DNA of 64,000 nucleotides from an uncultured Lachnospiraceae bacterium. GTDB taxonomy: Bacteria; Bacillota; Clostridia; Lachnospirales; Lachnospiraceae. Positions 17,723 to 25,260 of the stretch are shown piece by piece. The position numbers and the translations under genes are program-made. The stretch is from positions 275,132 through 339,131 of the forward strand of contig CAJULG010000002.1 in the NCBI GenBank assembly GCA_910587045.1. The letters are read 5' to 3'. Every line of letters begins with the position of its first letter. Position 1 is the stretch's first letter. Below the pieces are notes generated by a model. It had not been told where the DNA came from. It did no database searches and saw nothing but the letters and a program-made list of their open reading frames with translations.

Positions 17723-19927
17723 ATGAGAACAAGGAAAGACGTATTTGCGATCAACTGGATGGAGGTGGATGCCCTTGTAAAGGCAAGGCATGATAATCCT
17801 CATCATATACTTGGAATGCATGAAAGTATTGATGATCTGTATATAAATGCATTTCAGCCGGAGGTAAAGGCTGTTTCAGTAGTGAACGTGCGAAATGGTA
17901 AGGTTTATCCGATGGAATCGGATCGGGTTCCTGGCTTCTATTCGGTTAAGATTACAAAGTGTAAGCGTTTTGATTACCGTCTTCGTCTGACCAGTGAGTC
18001 TGACGAAGAAGTGGATATCATTGACCCTTATATGTTTGAATCAGTGATCGATCCGATTGATATCAGTCTGTTTAATGAAGGACAGCACTACGAGATTTAT
18101 GAAAAGCTGGGTGCACATCCGCTGGTGGTAGACGGGGTGGCCGGGGTTTTATTTGCTGTCTGGGCGCCGAATGCAGAACGGGTCAGTGTTGTGGCAGATT
18201 TTAATCACTGGGACGGCAGGATTCATCCAATGCGAAGACTGCCTTATTCCGGTATCTTTGAATTATTTGTTCCGGGAGTAAAGGCGAGTGAGATCTATAA
18301 GTATGAGGTCCGGGCCAAGGGCGGTGAAATAAAGATGAAGTCAGATCCCTATGGAAATGCAATGGAGCTTCGACCATGTAATGCATCCATTGTTACGGAT
18401 CTGCGGGGATTTGCGTGGACGGATGCGAAGTGGCAGAAGGAAAAGACGGAAGCAGATATGTCCAGCCGGCCGATGTCAATCTATGAGGTATATCTGGGGG
18501 CCTGGAAACGACCATCCGATGGAAGAGAGTATTTTAATTACCGGGAACTGGCAGGACAACTGGCGGATTACATGAAGGATATGGGATACACCCATATTGA
18601 ACTGATGCCGGTTATGGAGCATCCCTATGATCCGTCCTGGGGCTATCAGGTGACCGGATATTATGCACCGACTGCACGATACGGAACACCGGAAGATTTT
18701 ATGTATTTTGTGAATTATATGCATGAGCAGGGGCTGGCTGTCATTATCGACTGGGTGCCTGCTCACTTTCCAAAGGATGAAAATGGTCTGGGACGGTTTG
18801 ACGGAACCTGTGTCTACGAGCATGAGGATCCGCGACGGGGAGAGCATCCTCACTGGGGAACCTATATCTTTGATTACGGTAAACCGGAGGTAAAGAATTT
18901 TCTGATCGCAAACGCATTATTCTGGGCAGATAAATATCATGTGGATGGTATCCGCATGGATGCGGTTGCTTCCATGCTTTATCTGGATTATGGACGGGAA
19001 TTCGGAAACTGGCTGCCGAATCCATATGGCGGAAATGAGAACCTGGATGCGATCGATATGCTGAAACAGTTGAATACGGTTATGAAGCAGCGGTTTCCGG
19101 GCTGTATCATGATCGCGGAGGAATCCACTGCCTGGCCGATGATCTCCCGTCCGGTAGCGGATGGGGGCCTGGGCTTTGATTTTAAATGGAATATGGGATG
19201 GATGAATGACTTTCTGGAATATATGAAGCTGGATCCGCTGTACCGGAAGTATCATCATAATGAACTGACCTTTAGCATGGTATATGCATACAGTGAGCAT
19301 TTTGTTCTGGTATTGTCCCATGATGAGGTTGTACATGAGAAGGGCTCCATGATCGGGAAGATGCCGGGCGGCTATGAGGATAAATTTTCAAATCTTCGGT
19401 TAGCCTATGGATATATGATGACCCATCCTGGAAAGAAGTTGCTGTTTATGGGACAGGAATTTGCACAGTTTAAGGAATTCAGTGAATCGGATGAACTGGA
19501 CTGGGGAATTTTTGAATTTGATGCTCATGTATGCATCCGGGACTATTGCAGGGCGTTAAACCGCTTATATCTGAGTGAACCGGCACTGTATGAACTGGAT
19601 GATGATCCGTCCGGCTTTGAGTGGATCAACAGTACCAATTCCAATGAAAGCCTGCTGGTATTTGCACGGAAGACTGCAAGAAAAGAGGATACTCTGGTCA
19701 TTGTATGTAATTTTACGCCAGTGGAGCATGCAGACTATCTGATCGGTGTTCCGTTTGCCGGTAAATATAAAGAGATCTTTACCAGTGAAGAGGAACGGTT
19801 TGGCGGAGAGGGGAAGCGGAATAAGACCCTGCGGCATTCCAGAAAGGAATCCTGTGATGAACGGGAGAATGCAATCTCTGTGTATATACCGCCATTATCA
19901 ATCTCTGTGTTCAAGTTTCATAAGTAA
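17723..19927 (+). CDS. glgB: 1,4-alpha-glucan branching enzyme
   Basis: Creates alpha-1,6 branches in glycogen. The 734 residues contain an N-terminal glucan-binding region, a CBM48-type module around 125-215 and the GH13 barrel. Catalytic residues are visible: Asp413 in DGIRMDAVAS, Glu466 in AEEST, and the transition-state Asp in LSHDEVVH near residue 535. LMPVMEHPYDPSWGYQ near 295 is the usual family wording. No other glycogen gene lies in the window, so the rest of the pathway must be elsewhere. It follows the DUF1015 gene by 12 bp with GGGGGAAAAGG as ribosome site. Confidence 0.96.
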   Translation: MRTRKDVFAINWMEVDALVKARHDNPHHILGMHESIDDLYINAFQPEVKAVSVVNVRNGKVYPMESDRVPGFYSVKITKCKRFDYRLRLTSESDEEVDIIDPYMFESVIDPIDISLFNEGQHYEIYEKLGAHPLVVDGVAGVLFAVWAPNAERVSVVADFNHWDGRIHPMRRLPYSGIFELFVPGVKASEIYKYEVRAKGGEIKMKSDPYGNAMELRPCNASIVTDLRGFAWTDAKWQKEKTEADMSSRPMSIYEVYLGAWKRPSDGREYFNYRELAGQLADYMKDMGYTHIELMPVMEHPYDPSWGYQVTGYYAPTARYGTPEDFMYFVNYMHEQGLAVIIDWVPAHFPKDENGLGRFDGTCVYEHEDPRRGEHPHWGTYIFDYGKPEVKNFLIANALFWADKYHVDGIRMDAVASMLYLDYGREFGNWLPNPYGGNENLDAIDMLKQLNTVMKQRFPGCIMIAEESTAWPMISRPVADGGLGFDFKWNMGWMNDFLEYMKLDPLYRKYHHNELTFSMVYAYSEHFVLVLSHDEVVHEKGSMIGKMPGGYEDKFSNLRLAYGYMMTHPGKKLLFMGQEFAQFKEFSESDELDWGIFEFDAHVCIRDYCRALNRLYLSEPALYELDDDPSGFEWINSTNSNESLLVFARKTARKEDTLVIVCNFTPVEHADYLIGVPFAGKYKEIFTSEEERFGGEGKRNKTLRHSRKESCDERENAISVYIPPLSISVFKFHK

Positions 19928-19969
19928 ACGAATATTCTATGATCGTGCTGACGGAGAAAGGATTTGCCA

Positions 19970-20842
19970 ATGACAGAAATCAATTACGTTCGTGTATTAT
20001 CTGCATCGGGAGGTGAGACTGCCGGTTTCTATGAGAAGCAGTTAAGCCGGGCCTGGGACTGGCTGATCGCCAAGGCAGGAAGTGTTCTTCTTGCCCTGGT
20101 CTGTCTGTGGATCGGTCTGCGTCTGGCAAAATGGGTCATGAAACTGATCCGGCGTTCTTTTGAACGGTCGAAGATGGATCCCACAGTCAGCTCTTTTTTA
20201 GCCTCTATCATTCATATTGTATTATATATTCTGGTATTTATTACTGTAGTTTCCATCATGGGAATTCAGGTGACTTCTTTTGTGACCCTGCTCGGAACTG
20301 CAGGCGTTACGATCGGGTTAGCGTTGCAGGGAAGTCTCTCGAACTTTGCCGGAGGTGTTCTGATCCTGATCCTGAAGCCTTTTGTCATCGGGGATTACAT
20401 CCGGGAGGATACGCATGGGAATGAAGGAACGGTAACAGGCATTGACATATTTTATACCCGGCTGAGAACCTATGATGGTAAGATGGTGGTGATTCCCAAC
20501 GGCACCTTATCCAATACCAGCCTGACGAATCTGACCAGACAGGAGAAGCGGCGGCTGGATCTGTCCGTTCCTGTGGAATATACCGTTGATCTGGGTAAGG
20601 CAAAGTCTGTGCTGGCTGAGGTGTTGTGCCAGGAGCCGCTGGTGCTGCAGGAGGAGCCGGTCGATATCGTATTAGACGCATTTGAAGACAGCTCTATGAC
20701 GCTGCTGCTTCATGTCTGGGTCAGAACGGAGAATTACTGGCAGGCGAAATGGGGACTGTTAGAAGCCATCAAGAATGCGTTTGATGCAAATGGAATCGTG
20801 ATCCCATATAATCAGTTGGATATTCATATGATTCGGGAGTAG
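19970..20842 (+). CDS. Small-conductance mechanosensitive channel (MscS family)
   Basis: A 290-residue membrane protein releasing solutes on osmotic downshock. The ATG at 19970 is preferred over an in-frame TTG at 19964 because AGAAAGGA lies 8 bases before it. Three hydrophobic segments occupy about residues 25-130; the pore helix is near GTAGVTIGLALQGSLSNFAGG, followed by the beta domain starting ILILKPFVIGDYI and a C-terminal alpha/beta portion. The stop lies two bases from the stop of the convergent XRE gene, without a visible terminator between them. Confidence 0.9.
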   Translation: MTEINYVRVLSASGGETAGFYEKQLSRAWDWLIAKAGSVLLALVCLWIGLRLAKWVMKLIRRSFERSKMDPTVSSFLASIIHIVLYILVFITVVSIMGIQVTSFVTLLGTAGVTIGLALQGSLSNFAGGVLILILKPFVIGDYIREDTHGNEGTVTGIDIFYTRLRTYDGKMVVIPNGTLSNTSLTNLTRQEKRRLDLSVPVEYTVDLGKAKSVLAEVLCQEPLVLQEEPVDIVLDAFEDSSMTLLLHVWVRTENYWQAKWGLLEAIKNAFDANGIVIPYNQLDIHMIRE

Positions 20843-20844
20843 GG

Positions 20845-21162
20845 TTATTTACGGAGTTCTAAAATATTCTTGACAAGAAGCGCAATGTCCTGAATCCGTT
20901 CATTTGAGCAGGATTGAAGCACCTGTATGATAACCGTATATTTTTCTTCGGAAGATGAACCGAATAAGAGATAATCGGTAGAGGTCTGAAGTGTTACTGC
21001 CAGACTGGAAAGCGTAGTCAGGGACATACCCTTTTGACCGGATTCGATTGCACGCAAAAATTCTGGCGAGATATTCGCCCGTTCCGCCAGTTGTTCTACT
21101 GTCATATGCTGTTTTTTGCGGTGTTCCTGGACCCGGACACCGATTTTCTTTTGATCCATCAT
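20845..21162 (-). CDS. XRE family transcriptional regulator
   Basis: A 105-residue protein with a classic helix-turn-helix at residues about 10-65 (MTVEQLAERANISPEFLRAIESG), in which AERANIS is the helix-turn part and SPEFLRAIE the recognition helix. The C-terminal 40 residues contain a helical region probably used for dimerisation. AGGGAGGT lies five bases upstream of the ATG. A well-formed promoter and a small palindrome lie upstream, consistent with autoregulation. The gene is convergent to the MscS gene and its targets are unknown. Confidence 0.85.
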   Translation of the reverse strand: MMDQKKIGVRVQEHRKKQHMTVEQLAERANISPEFLRAIESGQKGMSLTTLSSLAVTLQTSTDYLLFGSSSEEKYTVIIQVLQSCSNERIQDIALLVKNILELRK

Positions 21163-21180
21163 ATGTTACCTCCCTCTTAT

Positions 21181-21222
21181 ATTTTAGCGTCATCACTCAT
21201 ATTGTACAAATACCCTGAGGGT
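21181..21222 (-). promoter_or_regulatory. Promoter and possible operator of the XRE gene
   Basis: On the minus strand -35 TTGTAC (21209-21204), 17 bp spacer and -10 TAAAAT (21186-21181). Just upstream is the palindrome ACCCTGAGGGT at 21212-21222, a candidate binding site for the regulator itself. The untranslated leader would be only about 10 bases. Confidence 0.6.
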
Positions 21223-21540
21223 TTAAAATATGTATACTCTTAGGATAATGCTGGAAATTTTCCGTGGAGTTTTCTACATTTCATACCGAGAGTAACTTGA
21301 AATAGAATCCAGTTTTACTAAAATAGAGTTTGTGCCAGACAAAGGAATACCGGATATAGAAAATGAATACAATACTTTCGGTGAAAATAGAGTGGTTTAT
21401 TTGAGAGGAGGGAATAAACAGTCATTGTAAAGCAGCGATGTACGATTTTTCGGGTAATTTACAGGAAAAGCAGAGAGCAGCCTGTGGAGAGAAGCGATTT
21501 GAGGCGGAAATCCGTTATGCAAGTGGGAATGGAATAGGGG
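21223..21540. other. Intergenic region between XRE gene and argH promoter
   Basis: No convincing gene. A plausible plus-strand promoter, TTGAAA (21297-21302), 16 bp, TAAAAT (21319-21324), would give a leader of about 270 bases before argH. A 13-codon open frame begins at an ATG near 21362 without a ribosome site. A GAGGAGGG sequence near 21402 is followed only by TTG TAA. I see no known riboswitch or T-box. Confidence 0.4.
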
Positions 21541-21569
21541 TTGTGAAATCCTGAATATTAGTGTAAAAT
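21541..21569 (+). promoter_or_regulatory. argH-proximal promoter
   Basis: -35 TTGTGA (21541-21546), 17 bp spacer, -10 TAAAAT (21564-21569), 32 bp before the argH ATG. The spacer holds TGAATATTAGTGTA (21552-21565), whose left half matches an ArgR half site but whose right half does not. Confidence 0.6.
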
Positions 21570-21601
21570 AATTCCTAGAGCATAAGAAACGAGGTATCAG
21601 T

Positions 21602-23020
21602 ATGGCACAGTTATGGGGTGGACGTTTCACGAAAGAAACGGATCAGTTGGTATATAATTTTAATGCTTCAATTCTGTTTGATCAAAAGTTTTTTCATCAG
21701 GATGTGAAAGGAAGTATTGCCCATGTTAAGATGCTGGCAGATGTCGGTGTTCTGACAGACGAGGAGCGGGATGTGATCGTTCAGGGATTAAATGGGATCG
21801 TGGCAGACGTGGATGCCGGGAGACTGGAGATTACGAGCGAATATGAAGATATTCATAGTTTTGTAGAGGCGAATCTGATCCGGCGGATCGGAGATGCAGG
21901 GAAGAAGCTGCATACCGGAAGAAGCAGGAATGATCAGGTTGCTTTGGATATGAAGCTGTATGTCAGAGATGAGCTGGCGGAGGTACAGGAATTATTGTAT
22001 CAGTTAATGCAGGTGTTACATCGCCGGATGAAGGAGAATGTAGATACCTACATGCCGGGCTTTACACATTTACAGAAGGCACAGCCGATTACGTTCGCGC
22101 ATCATCTGGGTGCATATATGGAGATGTTCAAACGGGATGCATCCCGTATTACGGATCTTCGTGAACGCATGAATTATTGTCCTCTTGGTTCCGGTGCATT
22201 AGCCGGGACAACCTATCCCCTGGATCGGGAACAGACGGCAGAGTTATTGGGCTTTTACGGGCCAACCTTAAACAGCATGGATTCTGTTGCAGATCGGGAT
22301 TATATAATTGAGATGCTTTCTGCATTTTCTACGATCATGATGCATTTAAGCCGGTTTTCAGAGGAGATCATCTTATGGAATTCCAATGAGTATCAGTTTA
22401 TTGAATTAGATGACGGATACAGCACCGGCAGTTCTATTATGCCGCAGAAGAAGAATCCGGATATTGCAGAGCTGGTACGGGGAAAGACCGGAAGAGTGTA
22501 TGCTGCTTTATTTTCGATCCTAACGACGATGAAAGGGATCCCATTGGCATACAACAAGGATATGCAGGAGGATAAGGAACTGACATTCGATGCCATGGAT
22601 ACGGTAAAGGGGTGTCTTGCACTGTTTACCGGAATGCTGGATACGATGACCCTGCGGACAGAGCGGATGGAGGCCAGTGCAAAAGCGGGCTTTACCAACG
22701 CTACAGATGCAGCAGATTATCTGGTGAAGCACGGGGTTCCGTTCCGGGATGCACATAGTATTATCGGACAACTGGTTCTATATTGTATTGAAAGGAATAT
22801 TTCTTTGGATGATATGAGCCTGGAGGAACTGAAAGCTTTTAGTCCGGTCTTTGAGACGGATATATATGAAGCAATCAGTCTGGAGACCTGTGTCAGCCGG
22901 CGTAACACCATTGGTGGGCCGGGCCGGAAGGCTATGCAGGAGGTAATCGCAAGAAATGATGCATACTTAAAGGAGAAGGGAAGCGTAGTGCATGAACAAG
23001 ACAGAGCAGGCCAGACTTGA
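21602..23020 (+). CDS. argH: Argininosuccinate lyase
   Basis: Last step of arginine synthesis: argininosuccinate to arginine and fumarate. The 472-residue protein starts MAQLWGGRF, carries HTGRSRNDQVA near 99-109, HLQKAQP near 155 and the fumarase/lyase signature GSSIMPQKKNPD near 277-288 with the catalytic Ser loop. The C-terminus is about 10 residues longer than common homologues and overlaps the next small gene by 29 bases. argG lies 4 kb away on the opposite strand, so the two final steps are not one operon. Confidence 0.97.
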   Translation: MAQLWGGRFTKETDQLVYNFNASILFDQKFFHQDVKGSIAHVKMLADVGVLTDEERDVIVQGLNGIVADVDAGRLEITSEYEDIHSFVEANLIRRIGDAGKKLHTGRSRNDQVALDMKLYVRDELAEVQELLYQLMQVLHRRMKENVDTYMPGFTHLQKAQPITFAHHLGAYMEMFKRDASRITDLRERMNYCPLGSGALAGTTYPLDREQTAELLGFYGPTLNSMDSVADRDYIIEMLSAFSTIMMHLSRFSEEIILWNSNEYQFIELDDGYSTGSSIMPQKKNPDIAELVRGKTGRVYAALFSILTTMKGIPLAYNKDMQEDKELTFDAMDTVKGCLALFTGMLDTMTLRTERMEASAKAGFTNATDAADYLVKHGVPFRDAHSIIGQLVLYCIERNISLDDMSLEELKAFSPVFETDIYEAISLETCVSRRNTIGGPGRKAMQEVIARNDAYLKEKGSVVHEQDRAGQT

Positions 23021-23252
23021 TATGGCGCGTAAGATGTTAAAAGGTCAGATAGAAGTAGAAGAGGTCGCAATGATTTCTGAAGTACCACTTCAGCAGGTAC
23101 AAAAAATACGAGAGGAGTTGGATGCCCATGAAAGAAAAATGTTAGGAGGTGTTACAGTAAGAGAAATGGGACTGGAAAATATTATGATTGATAATGAGAT
23201 CTTGGATGAAAGGGAGGTTGAGACGGATCTTTATGCAAAAGATAACCCATAA
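22992..23252 (+). CDS. Small helix-turn-helix-like protein overlapping argH
   Basis: An 86-residue, strongly charged protein whose ATG lies 29 bases inside the argH end. The central stretch KGQIEVEEVAMISEVP followed by LQQVQKIREEL resembles the short helix-turn-helix tail found at the C-terminus of some Rpn-type transposase-related proteins and in small regulators. No ribosome site stronger than GGGAAGCG is visible, so coupling to argH translation is likely. Function unknown. The reading frame uses normal codons and continues well past argH, so it is probably real. Confidence 0.55.
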   Translation: MNKTEQARLDMARKMLKGQIEVEEVAMISEVPLQQVQKIREELDAHERKMLGGVTVREMGLENIMIDNEILDEREVETDLYAKDNP

Positions 23253-23395
23253 GAATGTTTTATAAATGGGAAGGAAGAGTATTTTATTTCGTATCTGGTG
23301 ATCATATGGCAGAATACCCCTGGTTCTGTCAAACATACATGGTTCCGATCCGGAAGAAAGTGCTGAAAAAAATTAATAATTGTAGGTGAAGAAGT

Positions 23396-24184
23396 ATGAA
23401 GACCATTTTAGTAGACAAGGAGCTGGAGGCTATGCATCTTTTTGAGTATGAGGCAAACCGTTTACCTTCTGTATCCATCGTTGGTAAGTTTGACTCTGCA
23501 CAGGAAGCTTTGCAGTATACACAGAATAACCGGGTGGATCTGGCAGTTTTGAATATCAGTGTGCCGGGCCTGGATGGAATTGAATTGGGAAAGAGCCTGC
23601 GAGAGGCAAATCCTGATATGCTATTCGTGTATATTGCCGGTCAGGAGGACAGCGTAATTGATACATTGCCGCTGCGTGCAGCCGCATATGTATTAAAGCC
23701 ATATGAAAAGGAGGATGTCCGGTATGCATTGAATACTGCCGGTTTACTGTGGGGAAACAAGACCAAGCATATATATGCCAGAACCTTTGGCGGTTTTGAT
23801 CTGTTTTTAGATGGCAGACCGGTTGTTTTTAAGAGTGCAAAGGCAAAGGAGTTACTGGCGTTATTGATTGATCGACGGGGCGGAATTGTAGATTCCGAAC
23901 AGATCATTGCCACGCTGTGGGAAGGGCGGCCCAAAGATGAGGCAACGCAATCATTATGCAGTAAATTATGTAAGACCTTGTTTCTGGAGCTGGAGTCTTA
24001 TGGAATTGAAGACCTGGTGTTTTTTTCCAGGAGCGGCCGGAGTGTAAACCTGGATGTGCTTGAATGTGATCTATATGATTTACTGGATGGAAAGGAAGAA
24101 GCAAGACGTCTGTACTGTGGAGAGTATATGACGGATTACGATTGGGCGGAATATCGTAATTATTCTTTATCGAAATTCTTATAG
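23396..24184 (+). CDS. SARP-type response regulator with degenerate receiver
   Basis: A 262-residue regulator of the REC-wHTH-BTAD type (COG3947). Residues 1-118 fold as a receiver, but the phosphoacceptor position is Asn53 (AVLNISVPG instead of L-D-I-x-M-P-G) and only one of the usual acidic pair remains (VDKE at 6-9). Lys in VLKPY is kept. Residues about 128-225 form an OmpR-like winged helix of the SARP kind (GGFDLFLDGRPV, LLALLIDRRGGIVDSEQII, LWEG). The tail YCGEYMTDYDWAEY looks like the beginning of a truncated BTAD domain. No histidine kinase adjoins it. It probably acts without phosphorylation, by level or ligand. The downstream promoter carries repeats of the kind bound by SARPs. Confidence 0.8.
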   Translation: MKTILVDKELEAMHLFEYEANRLPSVSIVGKFDSAQEALQYTQNNRVDLAVLNISVPGLDGIELGKSLREANPDMLFVYIAGQEDSVIDTLPLRAAAYVLKPYEKEDVRYALNTAGLLWGNKTKHIYARTFGGFDLFLDGRPVVFKSAKAKELLALLIDRRGGIVDSEQIIATLWEGRPKDEATQSLCSKLCKTLFLELESYGIEDLVFFSRSGRSVNLDVLECDLYDLLDGKEEARRLYCGEYMTDYDWAEYRNYSLSKFL

Positions 24185-24190
24185 GTTAGA

Positions 24191-24235
24191 AAATGGCCTG
24201 AATGAAGAAAATCTTTGTTCAGGTCATTTTTTTTG
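24191..24235 (+). terminator. Terminator after the SARP-like regulator
   Basis: Arms AAATGGCCTGAA and TTCAGGTCATTT pair over 12 bp with one G-U wobble and run into a T tract. It separates transcription of the SARP-like gene from the Spo0A-like gene. Confidence 0.85.
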
Positions 24236-24258
24236 CATTTTTTTCTAATTTTTTCTCT

Positions 24259-24302
24259 GAATTCCATTTGAATTCCACTTTATTTCTATAGAAATTCCAT
24301 TT
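24259..24302 (+). repeat. 11-bp-phased direct repeats upstream of the Spo0A-like gene
   Basis: Units GAATTCCATTT (24259-24269), GAATTCCACTT (24270-24280) and AAATTCCATTT (24292-24302) start at exact multiples of 11 bp; the third position (24281-24291) is degenerate. The last unit ends 7 bp before the -10 box. SARP activators are known to bind direct repeats with 11-bp phasing close to the -10 box, so this is a candidate activator site. Confidence 0.65.
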
Positions 24303-24315
24303 GGTGCTGTATAAT
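24287..24315 (+). promoter_or_regulatory. Activator-type promoter of the Spo0A-like gene
   Basis: A perfect -10 TATAAT at 24310-24315. The 17-bp-spaced -35 position (24287-24292, TATAGA) matches the consensus at only three of six bases and touches the repeat array, as expected for a promoter that needs an activator. Confidence 0.6.
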
Positions 24316-24347
24316 AATATATGAATTTGTTGAAGGGAGTAGAATGA

Positions 24348-25166
24348 ATGATTAAATTGATGATTGCTGTAAACAGCAAACAAGAGGGAAACGAATTATT
24401 CGATTATCTGGAAAAAAAGGAGGACATTACGATTGTTGGAGTCGAATATAATGGAAAGAGGGCGTATGAGAGAATAATATCCTTAAAACCGGATGTTGTC
24501 CTGATGAATATGATCCTGCCGGAGCTTGACGGACTGGGAATCATGGAACGTCTGATGTCAAACCTGGATATGCCCAGGCTGCCAAGGATCATTGTGATTT
24601 CTTCGGTGGACAATCCTTCTATTATGGATTGTGCCTGCCAGGCAGGAGCAGATTATTACATTATGAAGCCATATCAGCTGGAAACTCTGTATAATCGAAT
24701 TATGCAGCTGCAGATTACTTTTCAGAATGAACGGAAGGGCAGAATGTTGTTACGCGATTATGGGAGTGTGCAAAAGCTTGACAACAGTGAAGAGGTAAAT
24801 GATGGTTATCTGGAAACAGAGGTCACCAATGTGATGCGGAAGATCGGGATTCCTGCCCATATTAAGGGGTATCAGTACATTCGGACCGGAATCATTATGG
24901 CAGTGCATGATATTGCGATCCTAAACTACATTACCAAGCTGCTCTATCCATCGATAGCGGCACAATACGATACGACACCAAGCAGTGTGGAACGTGCGAT
25001 ACGGCACGCCATCGGGATTGCCTGGACACGGGGGGATAAAAAGATATTGAATGATATCTTTGGTTATACGGTTGCCATGGAACGGGGAAAACCGACCAAT
25101 TCAGAATTCATTGCGCAGATTGCAGATCGTTACCGCCTGCATTACAACATAAAGATGCATGCATAA
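24348..25166 (+). CDS. Spo0A-like regulator with non-phosphorylatable receiver
   Basis: A 272-residue protein with the full Spo0A architecture. The C-terminal effector domain (about 155-265) is closely Spo0A-like: GIPAHIKGY, TKLLYPSIA, the recognition-helix stretch SSVERAIRHAIGIAW, GYTVAM, KPTNSEFIAQIAD. The receiver is degenerate: the phosphoacceptor Asp is Asn54 (VLMNMILPELDG), and the acidic pocket pair (ADD in Spo0A) is Val8-Asn9. Ser85 and Lys107 of the switch are kept. It should not accept phosphate from the sporulation phosphorelay. It may be a paralogue competing for 0A boxes or the sole, phosphorylation-independent form in this lineage. The neighbour is not spoIVB, the usual partner of spo0A, which favours a paralogue. 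Confidence 0.85.
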   Translation: MIKLMIAVNSKQEGNELFDYLEKKEDITIVGVEYNGKRAYERIISLKPDVVLMNMILPELDGLGIMERLMSNLDMPRLPRIIVISSVDNPSIMDCACQAGADYYIMKPYQLETLYNRIMQLQITFQNERKGRMLLRDYGSVQKLDNSEEVNDGYLETEVTNVMRKIGIPAHIKGYQYIRTGIIMAVHDIAILNYITKLLYPSIAAQYDTTPSSVERAIRHAIGIAWTRGDKKILNDIFGYTVAMERGKPTNSEFIAQIADRYRLHYNIKMHA

Positions 25167-25260
25167 TGCATCCATACGTTTTCGTATGAACATTAAACGG
25201 AAAGGAGGAAAGCAGTGTTACAAAGCAATAAATAAAAAGGAGAACAGAAGAGGAGAGACT

